Shown piece by piece: positions 16,886 to 24,195 of a DNA stretch of 26,080 nucleotides. The notes under the pieces were generated by a model. The model saw only the letters and a program-made list of their open reading frames with translations, was not told the origin of the DNA and searched no databases. The DNA is from JBBSBL01 sp038251325 (GTDB lineage Bacteria > Actinomycetota > Thermoleophilia > Solirubrobacterales > Solirubrobacteraceae), in contig JBBSBL010000038.1 of NCBI GenBank assembly GCA_038251325.1, forward strand, positions 1 to 26,080, given 5' to 3'. The position numbers and the translations under genes were made by a program. The stretch's first letter is position 1; each line of letters starts with the position of its first letter.

Positions 16886-18030
16886 GGATGCGCCTCCCCG
16901 CCGAGGTCGCTCTCGCCCACGCCGATGCCCTCGGTGAGCTCGAGCTTTCGCCTTCGCTCGGGCAGCAGGCCCTCCGGACGCACGATCATCATGGTCACCA
17001 GCAGGAAGCCGAAGATGCCGCCGGTGATCTCGGTCGGGTCGAAGCCGACGCCGATGTCGTTGAACAGGGGGTTCAGCGTGTCGGGGATGAACTTCACGTT
17101 GATGTAGGTCAGCGCGATGGCCCCGATCACGACTCCCCAGATCGATCCCAGGCCGCCGAGGATGACCATCGCGAGCACGAAGATCGAGAACGAGAACTGG
17201 AAGCTGTCCGCGTTCACCGTGTTCTGGTAGCTGGAGAGGAACGCGCCCGCGGTGCCGCCGAGCGCGGCACCGGTGGCATACGCCATCAGCTTGGTGCGGA
17301 CGAGCGGGACGCCCATGCTCGAGGCCGCCACCTCGTCCTCGCGGATCGCGATCCAGGCCCGCCCCAGGCGGGAGTCGCGTAGGCGGAAGTTGATGAACAG
17401 GGTGATGAGCGCGAGCACGAGGGCGGTCCAGTACCACGGTCGCAGGTCGAGCGGGTTGAAGCGCTCGATCCCGGGAAGCTGGATGGGGTCGACCGGCGTG
17501 ATGCCCTGCCGGCCGGCGGTCAGCCGGACGTCCTTGCCGAAGGTGATCGCATCGCCGTTGAGCGCGAAGACCCGGATGATCTCGCCGAAGGCCAGCGTGA
17601 CGATGGCGATGTAGTCGCCGCGCAGGCGCAGGGTCGGGAGGCCGATGAGGATGCCGCCGATCGCCGCCACGATCGCGGCGACGATCCCCACGATGATCCA
17701 GTTGACGTGGATGCCGGGCAGCGACGACGTGAACCCGCTCACGCCGAGGTGGATGTTCGCGTTGGCGAAGAAGCCGGAGGCGAGCCAGCCGAGGACGTAG
17801 GACCCGATCGCGTAGAAGGCGACGTAGCCGAGGTCGAGCAGGCCCGCGAAGCCGACGACGATGTTCAGTCCGAGCGCCATCATCACGTAGGTCAGCGCCG
17901 TGACCATGAAGTCGGTGTTGCCGTCGGTCTTCGGCAGGAACAGCGGGAAGGCGACGGCGAAGGCGAGCACGATCGCGAACAGCGCGATCTGCGCCGGCCG
18001 CCGGGACATCGCCGCGCGGACCTCGCTCAT
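16882..18030 (-). CDS. livM: Branched-chain amino-acid ABC transporter permease LivM
   Basis: Membrane channel subunit; pairs with LivH. 382 aa from ATG 18030. Many hydrophobic helices, including LFAIVLAFAVAFPLFLP near the N-terminus and TALTYVMMALGLNIVVGFAG. The LivM coupling-helix region reads DSRLGRAWIAIREDEVAA and is followed by GVPLVRTKLMAYATGAALGG, then VLGGLGSIWGVVIGA and the final MMIVRPEGLLPERRRKLEL. ATGA overlap with livH upstream and livG downstream indicates a single coupled unit. Confidence 0.95.
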
Positions 18031-19094
18031 CCGGCCTCCCTCGTCTCCTCGCCGATGAGCCCCTGCGGGCGGAAGACCATGACGAGCACGAGGTAGCCGA
18101 AGACCACGGCGGCGGTCCACTCCCCGCCGAACCGGTTGTCGGAGATCTGCCCGATGCAGCCGATGATGAGCGCGCCAAGCACCGCGCCTCTGAGGTTCCC
18201 GATGCCGCCCATCACCGCCGCGGTGAAGGCGAGGAGACCGGCCTGGAAGCCGGAGAAGAACCAGACGTTGGTCTGGTAGAGCGCCGAGACCAGGCCTGCG
18301 GCGCCCGCCAGCAGGCCGCCGAGCAGGAACGTCAGGGCGATCGTCGTGTCGACGTTGATGCCCATCAGCTTGGCCGCCTCCGGGTCCTGCGCGGTCGCCC
18401 GCATCGCCCGGCCGAGGCGGCTGCGGGCGACGAAGGTCGTGAGCGCGATGACGAGCGGGATTGTCACGCCGAACGCGAGCAGGTCGGCCCGGGAGACGGA
18501 GATGCCGACGAACGTGAAGACGGTGTCCTGCGCCTTGATGAGGTCGTCGACGCTGCGCGGCGAGCCGCCGAGCCACAGCAGGCCGACGTTCTGCAGGATG
18601 AAGGAGAACCCGACCGCCGTGATGAGCGGGGCGAGCTTCGGGGCGTTGCGCAACGGGCGGTACCCGACCCGCTCGATCATCACGTTGAGCGTGGCGCAGA
18701 CGATCATCGCGACGAGCATCGAGAGCAGCAGCCCGAGGACGATCGCCGGGACGCTCGACCCCAGGCCGATGCCGAGCACGACGTTCCAGAACTGGAAGGC
18801 CACGAAGGACCCGAGCATGAACACGTCGCCGTGGGCGAAGTTGATCAGCTCGATGATCCCGTAGACCAGCGTGTAGCCCAGCGCGATCAGCGCGATGATC
18901 GCGCCGTTCGACAGCCCCGCCATGAGGTTGTTGCCCAGGCGGACGAGGTTGCCGTCGTTGGAGAGATCCTGGATCCCGAACCAGACGGGCAGGATCAGCA
19001 GGACCACGATCAGGCCCCAGCGCTGGAGGAATCCACGAGCCGCGTCGAGCGGCCGGGAGCCGGCGGAGGGAGCGGGTACGGACGCGGCTTCCAT
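18027..19094 (-). CDS. livH: Branched-chain amino-acid ABC transporter permease LivH
   Basis: First permease of the importer; 355 aa from ATG 19094. A hydrophilic N-terminus of about 27 residues precedes helix 1 (LIVVLLILPVWFGI). The LivH core follows: GLSNGAIIALIALGYTLVY, IIELINFAHGDVFMLGSF, the coupling region RSRLGRAMRATAQDPEAAK, MGINVDTTIALTFLLGG, and AAVMGGIGNLRGAVLGA. It ends FRPQGLIGEETREAG, overlapping livM. No clear ribosome-binding site is seen; a strong GC hairpin sits between the binding-protein gene and this one, so LivH is probably made in smaller amounts. Confidence 0.95.
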   Translation of the reverse strand: MEAASVPAPSAGSRPLDAARGFLQRWGLIVVLLILPVWFGIQDLSNDGNLVRLGNNLMAGLSNGAIIALIALGYTLVYGIIELINFAHGDVFMLGSFVAFQFWNVVLGIGLGSSVPAIVLGLLLSMLVAMIVCATLNVMIERVGYRPLRNAPKLAPLITAVGFSFILQNVGLLWLGGSPRSVDDLIKAQDTVFTFVGISVSRADLLAFGVTIPLVIALTTFVARSRLGRAMRATAQDPEAAKLMGINVDTTIALTFLLGGLLAGAAGLVSALYQTNVWFFSGFQAGLLAFTAAVMGGIGNLRGAVLGALIIGCIGQISDNRFGGEWTAAVVFGYLVLVMVFRPQGLIGEETREAG

Positions 19095-19117
19095 GCGAGG
19101 CCGGCGACCGGACGGGA

Positions 19118-19144
19118 GGCGGGGCGGCCGGGTGCCGCCCCGCC
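19118..19144 (-). terminator. Strong intercistronic hairpin between binding protein and livH
   Basis: Perfect 11-base arms, GGCGGGGCGGC (19118-19128) and GCCGCCCCGCC (19134-19144), around a 5-base loop, starting 18 bases after the binding-protein stop. No T-run follows on the minus strand. In ABC-transporter operons such structures commonly cause partial termination or protect the upstream mRNA from 3' decay, giving excess binding protein over permease. Confidence 0.55.
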
Positions 19145-19162
19145 ACCGCCCGAATCAGTCGG

Positions 19163-20398
19163 TCAGTTGGACTGAGCCTTGATGGCCTTGTCGAACTTCA
19201 GCTGCCCGTTGTTGATCGTGTAGATGCCGTAGTCCGTCAACGACGTGTCGCCGTTGGCGTCGATCGAATACGTCCCCAGGACCGACCTGTAGCCCTGGAT
19301 CTTGAACGCCTGGTCGATGACCGCCTGCCGGTCGTTCCCCTTGCTCCCGGCGTCCTTGATGGACTTGAGCACGAGGTCCATCGCCGCATAGCCGTAGATG
19401 GCGTAGGGATCCGGCGTCTTGCCGCTGCCGCCGGCGAGGTCGCTCAGCACCTTCTGGCCCGCCGCCGGGTAGCTCTTCGGGTCCAGCGTGGCCACCGTCA
19501 CCTTGACGCGCGGCGCGAGGCTGGCCGGGATGCCGCCCTTGGCGGGGTTGGTGAACGCCGCCTCGGCGACGCCGTCCGGCCCGTAGAGCTTCGCGGTCGG
19601 GTTGGCCGCGGCGACGTCCTTGTAGACCTGGACGCCGTTCTGGTCGGTGGTGCCGCTGAACAGGAAGCAGTCGGACTTGATCTGCGCCGCCTGCGAGCGG
19701 TAGTTCGACGCCTTCGGGTCGATGCCCTCGTTGCCGTCCACCTTGATCCCCTGCTTCGTCGCCTGACCCTCGACGACCTTCGCCAGGCCGGCGCCGTAGA
19801 CGCCCTTGTCGTTGAGGATGAAGACCGACTTGCAGCCGTCCTGCTTCATCAGCGTGGCCAGGGCGGCGCCCTGGATCGTGTCGCGCGGGACGACGCGGAC
19901 GTAGGTCCGCTTGCCGGTCGGGTAGTACTTCGCCGGCTCGCCCTTGTCGGCGCCCGGACCGCTGCTGGTCAGGCCGACCGCGGTGTTCGACGGCGACACC
20001 GTGAGGATCCCGGCCTGGTTGAGGATCGGGATCGAGACGGCGCTCGCGCCGGAGTTGAACTCGCCGATGTAGGCGATGGTGCTCGTGTCCTGCGCGGCCG
20101 TGCGGGCGTTCTTCGACACCTGGCCCGGATCCCATGTGCCCGCCGAGGCCGTCGAGTCGTCGAGCGACTTGTAGCTCACGGGGAACTCGCCGACCTTGCC
20201 GCCCGCCTGCGAGAGCCGCAGCTTGGCGCCGCTGATCACGGCGAGGTTCTGGACGCGCGAGGCGCCCTGCAGCGGCAGGCTCGAGTAGACCGTCAGGTTC
20301 TTGCTACCCGAGCCACCGCTCTTGTTGCTGTCGCCGCAGGCGGCGACGCCGATCGCCAGCGCCGCAGCGCCCGCGATGGCAAAGAGACGTACGCGCAC
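19163..20398 (-). CDS. livK: Liv-type ABC transporter substrate-binding lipoprotein
   Basis: Type I periplasmic-binding protein for a branched-chain amino acid or related ligand; 411 aa. Start GTG 20398 is fixed by a strong GGAGGGG 5-6 bases upstream. Signal: RVRLFAIAGAAALAIGVAAC with lipobox Cys21, so it is a lipid-anchored extracellular protein. Mature part: VYSSLPLQGASRVQ at the first strand (LIVBP opening), then IAYIGEFNSGASAVSIPILN, with the NSGAS loop placed where family members hold the ligand alpha-carboxylate/amino group, then LTVSPSNTAVGLT. Two Cys (CKSVF and DCFLF) may form a disulphide. It is followed by livHMGF and preceded by a paralog. Ligand specificity cannot be read from sequence; the symbol is by position and family. 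Confidence 0.88.
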   Translation of the reverse strand: MRVRLFAIAGAAALAIGVAACGDSNKSGGSGSKNLTVYSSLPLQGASRVQNLAVISGAKLRLSQAGGKVGEFPVSYKSLDDSTASAGTWDPGQVSKNARTAAQDTSTIAYIGEFNSGASAVSIPILNQAGILTVSPSNTAVGLTSSGPGADKGEPAKYYPTGKRTYVRVVPRDTIQGAALATLMKQDGCKSVFILNDKGVYGAGLAKVVEGQATKQGIKVDGNEGIDPKASNYRSQAAQIKSDCFLFSGTTDQNGVQVYKDVAAANPTAKLYGPDGVAEAAFTNPAKGGIPASLAPRVKVTVATLDPKSYPAAGQKVLSDLAGGSGKTPDPYAIYGYAAMDLVLKSIKDAGSKGNDRQAVIDQAFKIQGYRSVLGTYSIDANGDTSLTDYGIYTINNGQLKFDKAIKAQSN

Positions 20399-20403
20399 GA
20401 AAC

Positions 20404-20410
20404 CCCCTCC
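20404..20410 (-). promoter_or_regulatory. Strong Shine-Dalgarno of the livK-type gene
   Basis: GGAGGGG on the minus strand, about 5 bases before the GTG at 20398. It is among the best ribosome-binding sites in the window and is consistent with high expression of a transporter binding protein from a mRNA that has a leader. Confidence 0.65.
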
Positions 20411-20445
20411 GAAGTGGTTTGAGCCCAGCTTGTTCACAACCTGCG

Positions 20446-20461
20446 GCGGCATCCTAGCCGC
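20446..20461 (-). promoter_or_regulatory. Putative livK promoter: -10 inside inverted repeat
   Basis: GCGGC-TAGGAT-GCCGC on the minus strand: a TAnnnT -10 (20456-20451) exactly framed by 5-base inverted repeats. It would give a leader of about 45 bases with the Shine-Dalgarno near its end. The framing repeat could be a repressor site or a chance feature of GC-rich DNA. A TTGTGAACAA half-palindrome follows at about 20430-20439. Confidence 0.4.
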
Positions 20462-20478
20462 ATCGCGGACGGCTCGCG

Positions 20479-21726
20479 TCATGGCGCCCCGCCGCCCGTC
20501 GCGCGGGTCCTCGGCACGAGACGCCGGTCGTGCACCACGTAGCCCGCGTAGGTTCCCGGGACCGGATCGCCCCGGCGGTCGATGACGTAGCGGCCGAGGG
20601 GCGAGTCGCGTCGCTCGGTGGCGAAGAAGGCGCGCACGACGGCGCTGCGCCGGTTGCCGTCGGCCCGCGCTCGGCGGATCGCGTCGAGCACCACGTGCAT
20701 TCCCTCGTAGCCGAACGCAGCGGAAGGTTGGGGCGCCCGGCCGTAGGCGTGGCGGAAGGCAGCGCGGAAGCGTGCCGCCGCCCGCGGCTGCCGCCACGCC
20801 GGGAGCGCGGCGCTGGTGACCCGCAATCCCTCGCCGCCCGGTCCGAGGCGCGCCGCCACCGCCGGCTGTGCCAGCGCCGAGGCGCCGAAGACCCGGAGCC
20901 CGGGCGCGCGGTCTCGCACGGCGCGGAGCAGCGCGGCGGCTCCGGCCTGGGCGGACCCGGCGAAGAACAGCGTGTCGGCGCCCGAGTCGCCGGCGCCGGC
21001 GACGACGTCGCGCCAGTCCGACTCGTCCGGCGCGACGGACTCGGACCCCGCGACCCGGATCCCCGCCGCCGGCAGGCGTCGGCGCAGGGCAGCGGCGACG
21101 CTCACCCCGTCCGCCTCCTGGGCGTCGACGAGGTAGACCGAGCGTACGCCGAGGCGGGCCATCCACACCGCGAGCGCCGCTCCCTCGGCGGAGTCCGGGG
21201 GGATCACGCGGCCGAACGTCCGCCCGGTGTCCCGGTTCGGGTAGTAGCGGTCGGGCGAGCCGGGCACTGCTCGATCGCGGCGGGTCAGCGCGGCCGCCGC
21301 CCCGCCGGGGCTGACCAGGAGGATGCCGGCCTGGTTGAGCAGGGGGAGGGCGATCGCCGTGGCGCCGGAGTTCGCGCCGCCGAGGTAGGCGATCGTGGTG
21401 GAGTCCCGGACGGCCCGCGCCGCGTTGTCCGAGACGCGCGCCGGGTCCCATCGGCCGGTGGCGAGCCCGGAGTCGTCGAGCACGCGCAGCCGCACCCGCC
21501 ACCGGCCGACGCGACCCCGCGACTCGGCGAGCGCCAGGCGCTCGCCGTCCACGACGTCGATCGCCGCCGGGCGGTCGATGCCGCGGAGCGGGGCCCCCGC
21601 GTACACGGTCAAGGCCGGACCCCTCACGGCGTCGTCGCGGTGCGCTCCCGACGCGCCGCAGGCGGACAGGGCGGCCGCGAGGGCCGCCGTGCCGACGACG
21701 GCGGTGGCGGTCGGGGGGATTCGCAC
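20479..21726 (-). CDS. Second Liv-type substrate-binding lipoprotein (diverged paralog)
   Basis: 415 aa from GTG 21726. Signal peptide with lipobox LSAC (Cys23). It aligns along its length with the next gene: LTVYAGAPLRGIDRP, RWDPARVSDNAARAVRDSTT, IAYLGGANSGATAIALPLLN and QAGILLVSPGGAAAALT match the corresponding parts of the downstream protein, so the two arose by tandem duplication. It differs in being far richer in Arg and Ala and in lacking the two internal Cys; the ligand loop is NSGAT rather than NSGAS. It lies 80 bases upstream of its paralog, at the head of the transporter operon, and may give the same permease a second ligand or act as a sensor. Ligand unknown. Confidence 0.85.
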   Translation of the reverse strand: MRIPPTATAVVGTAALAAALSACGASGAHRDDAVRGPALTVYAGAPLRGIDRPAAIDVVDGERLALAESRGRVGRWRVRLRVLDDSGLATGRWDPARVSDNAARAVRDSTTIAYLGGANSGATAIALPLLNQAGILLVSPGGAAAALTRRDRAVPGSPDRYYPNRDTGRTFGRVIPPDSAEGAALAVWMARLGVRSVYLVDAQEADGVSVAAALRRRLPAAGIRVAGSESVAPDESDWRDVVAGAGDSGADTLFFAGSAQAGAAALLRAVRDRAPGLRVFGASALAQPAVAARLGPGGEGLRVTSAALPAWRQPRAAARFRAAFRHAYGRAPQPSAAFGYEGMHVVLDAIRRARADGNRRSAVVRAFFATERRDSPLGRYVIDRRGDPVPGTYAGYVVHDRRLVPRTRATGGGAP

Positions 21727-21762
21727 GGATCGAGGCCCCGGGCCACGGGCGCCGGGAGGGCG

Positions 21763-21768
21763 ATTCTA
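21763..21768 (-). promoter_or_regulatory. Putative -10 element of Liv operon head gene
   Basis: TAGAAT on the minus strand, 36 bases before the GTG at 21726, predicts a leader of about 30 bases. It faces the divergent TACCGT of the lipoprotein gene, 27 bases away, so the two transcription units share an 82-base control region. Confidence 0.45.
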
Positions 21769-21795
21769 CGTCCGCCGCGCGGGGCGCACGTGAGC

Positions 21796-21801
21796 TACCG
21801 T
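21796..21801 (+). promoter_or_regulatory. Putative -10 element of small lipoprotein gene
   Basis: TACCGT ends 7 bases before the ATG at 21809, which would make that ATG the mRNA 5' end. This favours ATG 21809 over the in-frame GTG at 21800, which overlaps the hexamer. Confidence 0.42.
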
Positions 21802-21808
21802 GTCGCCG

Positions 21809-22120
21809 ATGCCGCGTCGGATCGCGCTCATGGCCGTGCTCGTCTCGCTGCTCGCCGGGTGCGGCACCCAACCCGGGAGCCTGCCCAACGGGACCGCGAG
21901 CAGCACGCTGACCCCCGATCAGCGGACCGCCCGTCTCCAGCTCGTCAAGGAGAACGGCGGCCTGAACGACCGCGAGCTCGCGAAGCTCTGCCCCGGGCTC
22001 TACCCGACCGGCCTCGAGACGGCCAAGAAGTACAAGGACATCCGGGACAAGCAGAAGCTCCGCAAGACGACGTTCCCGGCGGAGGCGAAGAGGCTGGCCG
22101 CTCGCGCCGGCTGCCGATGA
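21809..22120 (+). CDS. Small predicted lipoprotein, unknown function
   Basis: 103 aa. MPRRIALMAVLVSLLAGC is a short lipoprotein signal with lipobox LAGC (Cys18). The mature protein is about 85 residues, hydrophilic, with a Gly/Ser/Pro/Thr linker to about residue 35, then a Lys/Arg-rich helical part (LTPDQRTARLQLVKE, LETAKKYKDIRDKQKLRKT) and a pair of Cys (LAKLCPG and the AGCR end) that could form a disulphide. I do not recognise a family. It lies 31 bases before the phosphofructokinase gene on the same strand and is divergent from the Liv operon. Confidence 0.7.
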   Translation: MPRRIALMAVLVSLLAGCGTQPGSLPNGTASSTLTPDQRTARLQLVKENGGLNDRELAKLCPGLYPTGLETAKKYKDIRDKQKLRKTTFPAEAKRLAARAGCR

Positions 22121-22151
22121 CGGCCGTCCGGGGACCGGGCTGAGCGCCGCT

Positions 22152-23189
22152 ATGCGGGTGGGGCTACTCACCGCCGGCGGAGACTGCCCCGGGCTCAACG
22201 CGGTCATCCGGGCCACGACCCGGCGACTGCTGGGTCACGGGCACGAGCCGATCGGGCTGCGGCGCGGCTACCGCGGCCTGGCCGATCACGACTGGATGCC
22301 GCTCGACGACCGCGCCGTGTCCGGCCTGCTCCCGCTCGGGGGCACGATCCTGTCCACCTCGAGCTTCGACCCGCTGCGGGAGCCCGCGGGCCTCGAGCGC
22401 GTGCGGAGCTGGCAGGAGCGCGACCCGCTCGGTGCCGTCGTCGCGATCGGCGGGGAGCACACGATGATGATCACGCGCGAGCTCTACGACGAGGCGCAGC
22501 TCCCGGTGGTGGGGGTGCCGAAGACGATCGACAACGACGTGACCGGGACCGACTTCACCTTCGGCTTCGACACCGCCGTTCAGGTGGCGACCGACGCGAT
22601 CGACCGCCTGCACACCACGGCCCAGTCGCACGACCGCGTGATGGTCGTCGAGGTGATGGGTCGCAACGTCGGCTGGATCGCGCTCTTCGCGGGGATCGCG
22701 GGCGGCGCCGACGGCATCCTGATCCCGGAGGTCGTCCAGACCGTCGAGGAGCTGGCCGCCGGCATCGAGCGGCGTCACGGCCGCGGCAAGGACTTCTCGA
22801 TCATCGTCGTCTCCGAGGGTGCGAAACTGGCCTTCGCCGACGGCGAGCGGCGCACCGTGCGCGCGTCGGTCGAGCGGGACGAGTACGGCTACGAGCGGCT
22901 CGGTGGGATCGGGGCCGCGCTCGCCACGGAGCTCGAGCGCCTCACGGGCTACGAGACCCGCGTCACCACTCTCGGTCACGTCCATCGCGGTGGCACCCCG
23001 ACCGCTCGCGACCGGATCCTCGCCACCCGCTACGGCATCAAGGCCGCGGACATGGTCCACGCCGGCGAGTTCGGCCGGATGGCGGCGCTGCGCGGCACCG
23101 CGATCGAGAGCGTGCCCCTGGCGGACGTCACGGGTGTCAAGCCGGTCGACCTCGCCTACCTAGAGATCGCCCGGACCTTCTTCGGCTAG
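22152..23189 (+). CDS. 6-phosphofructokinase, phosphoryl donor uncertain
   Basis: Phosphorylates fructose 6-phosphate at C1 in glycolysis, or with PPi runs near equilibrium. 345 aa from ATG 22152. N-terminal TAGGDCPGLNAVIR (7-20) is the donor-binding loop. Catalytic PKTIDNDV (123-130) has Asp127 and Asp129; VMGRNVGWIALFAG and LGHVHRGGTPTARDR bind substrate. Donor choice in this family is read mainly at two sites: the residue after GGD/GGE (Gly in ATP enzymes, Asp in PPi enzymes) and the residue before TIDND (Gly in E. coli, Lys in PPi and actinobacterial group III enzymes). Here they are GGE-His103-T and Lys124. His is neither usual state, so neither ATP nor PPi can be assigned. Length and TIDND fit the group III actinobacterial subfamily. 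Confidence 0.92.
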   Translation: MRVGLLTAGGDCPGLNAVIRATTRRLLGHGHEPIGLRRGYRGLADHDWMPLDDRAVSGLLPLGGTILSTSSFDPLREPAGLERVRSWQERDPLGAVVAIGGEHTMMITRELYDEAQLPVVGVPKTIDNDVTGTDFTFGFDTAVQVATDAIDRLHTTAQSHDRVMVVEVMGRNVGWIALFAGIAGGADGILIPEVVQTVEELAAGIERRHGRGKDFSIIVVSEGAKLAFADGERRTVRASVERDEYGYERLGGIGAALATELERLTGYETRVTTLGHVHRGGTPTARDRILATRYGIKAADMVHAGEFGRMAALRGTAIESVPLADVTGVKPVDLAYLEIARTFFG

Positions 23190-23219
23190 CGGGGCCCGGT
23201 TCGGCGCACGGCCACGGCC

Positions 23220-23396
23220 CTAGCGGTCGCGCGTCTCGTCCCGGCGCCCGGGCAGGGACGGCAGGAGCTGGACGACCACGGCGGCGACCAGCAGCATCAC
23301 CACGACGATGAGGAAGGCGTCGAAGGGCTTGATGCCGAGTGCCCAGAGGATGATCCACAGCGAGAGTCCGGCCGTGGCGGTGATGACGACGCCCAT
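23220..23396 (-). CDS. 58-residue membrane protein downstream of trpA
   Basis: ATG at 23396, stop TAG at 23220-23222. Two hydrophobic helices: VVITATAGLSLWIILWAL (3-20) and AFLIVVVMLLVAAVVVQLL (27-45), joined by GIKPFD, then a charged tail RRDETRDR, giving a two-helix hairpin with cytoplasmic C-terminus. It begins 13 bases after the trpA stop and is probably the last gene of the trp operon. No family recognised. The hydrophobic pattern and clean start and stop support it, but at this size it could be chance. Confidence 0.6.
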   Translation of the reverse strand: MGVVITATAGLSLWIILWALGIKPFDAFLIVVVMLLVAAVVVQLLPSLPGRRDETRDR

Positions 23397-23409
23397 GAGG
23401 GCGGCGATG

Positions 23410-24195
23410 CTACCGGAGCGCTTCCGCGAGCTCGGTGACGAGCGCGGCCACCGCGGCGGGTGCGTCCTCCGCCTCGCCGGCCTCGCGGACGAGCCGGCTG
23501 CCGACGATGACGCCGTCGGCGCCCGCGTCGGCCGCCGCGGCCGCCTGGGCCGGGGTGGAGATGCCGAAGCCGACGGCCACCGGCACGCCCGTGCTCCCGG
23601 CCGCGCGGGCCAGCACGGCCGCCAGCCCGTCGGCGACGCGGTCGCGCTCGCCGGTCGTGCCCGCCACCGAGACGGTGTAGAGGAAGCCGCGGGCGCGGGC
23701 GCCGATCTCCGCGAGCCGCTCGTCCGGCGTCGTCGGCGCGACGAGCGGCACGAGCGCGAGCCCGGCCGCGTCGCATGCGGCCAGCGTCGCGGGCGCCTCC
23801 TCGAGCGGGAGGTCGGGGACGATCAGCCCGCTGGCCCCCGCGTCCGCGAGTGAGGCCACGAACGCCTCGACGCCCCGGGCGAGCACGAGGTTGGCGTAGC
23901 ACATGACCACGACCGGCACCCGCTCGGCAAGCGCCGCCGCGACCTCCACCACGCCCCCCGCCGTGGCCCCTGCGCGCAACGCCGCGGTTCCCGCGGCGTG
24001 GATCACCGGCCCGTCGGCCAGCGGGTCGGAGAACGGGACGCCGAGCTCGACGAGGTCGGCGCCGGCGTCGGCGTAGGCCTCGCCGATCGCCCGCGAGCCG
24101 CCGAGGTCCGGGTAGCCGCCCATCAGGTAGGGCATGAGTGCCGCCCGGCCCTCGCGCGCCGCGAAGGCTCCGGCGATCCGCTCGATCCCGCTCAT
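23410..24195 (-). CDS. trpA: Tryptophan synthase alpha subunit
   Basis: Cleaves indole-3-glycerol phosphate to indole, which is channelled to TrpB. 261 aa from ATG 24195; TIM barrel. Catalytic Glu50 (DLVELGVPFSDPLADGP) and Asp61 in the same block, which correspond to E. coli Glu49 and Asp60. Also LIVPDLPLEEA, GFLYTVSVAGTTGER and the phosphate-binding GVPVAVGFGIST and DGVIVGSRLV. ATGA overlap with the trpB stop couples translation of the two subunits of the complex. Confidence 0.97.
   Translation of the reverse strand: MSGIERIAGAFAAREGRAALMPYLMGGYPDLGGSRAIGEAYADAGADLVELGVPFSDPLADGPVIHAAGTAALRAGATAGGVVEVAAALAERVPVVVMCYANLVLARGVEAFVASLADAGASGLIVPDLPLEEAPATLAACDAAGLALVPLVAPTTPDERLAEIGARARGFLYTVSVAGTTGERDRVADGLAAVLARAAGSTGVPVAVGFGISTPAQAAAAADAGADGVIVGSRLVREAGEAEDAPAAVAALVTELAEALR

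Noticed and set aside
21800..21808. GTG at 21800 as lipoprotein start
   Set aside because: It overlaps the likely -10 hexamer TACCGT; ATG 21809 fits a leaderless start and a normal signal peptide.
20530..22143. Long plus-strand frame spanning the second binding protein and the small lipoprotein
   Set aside because: The minus-strand protein has a lipobox and aligns with its paralog; the lipoprotein frame has its own signal peptide.
23190..23219. GGGCC/GGCCC pairing as a bidirectional terminator after phosphofructokinase
   Set aside because: Only 5 bp with a 19-base loop and no T-run; too weak to call.
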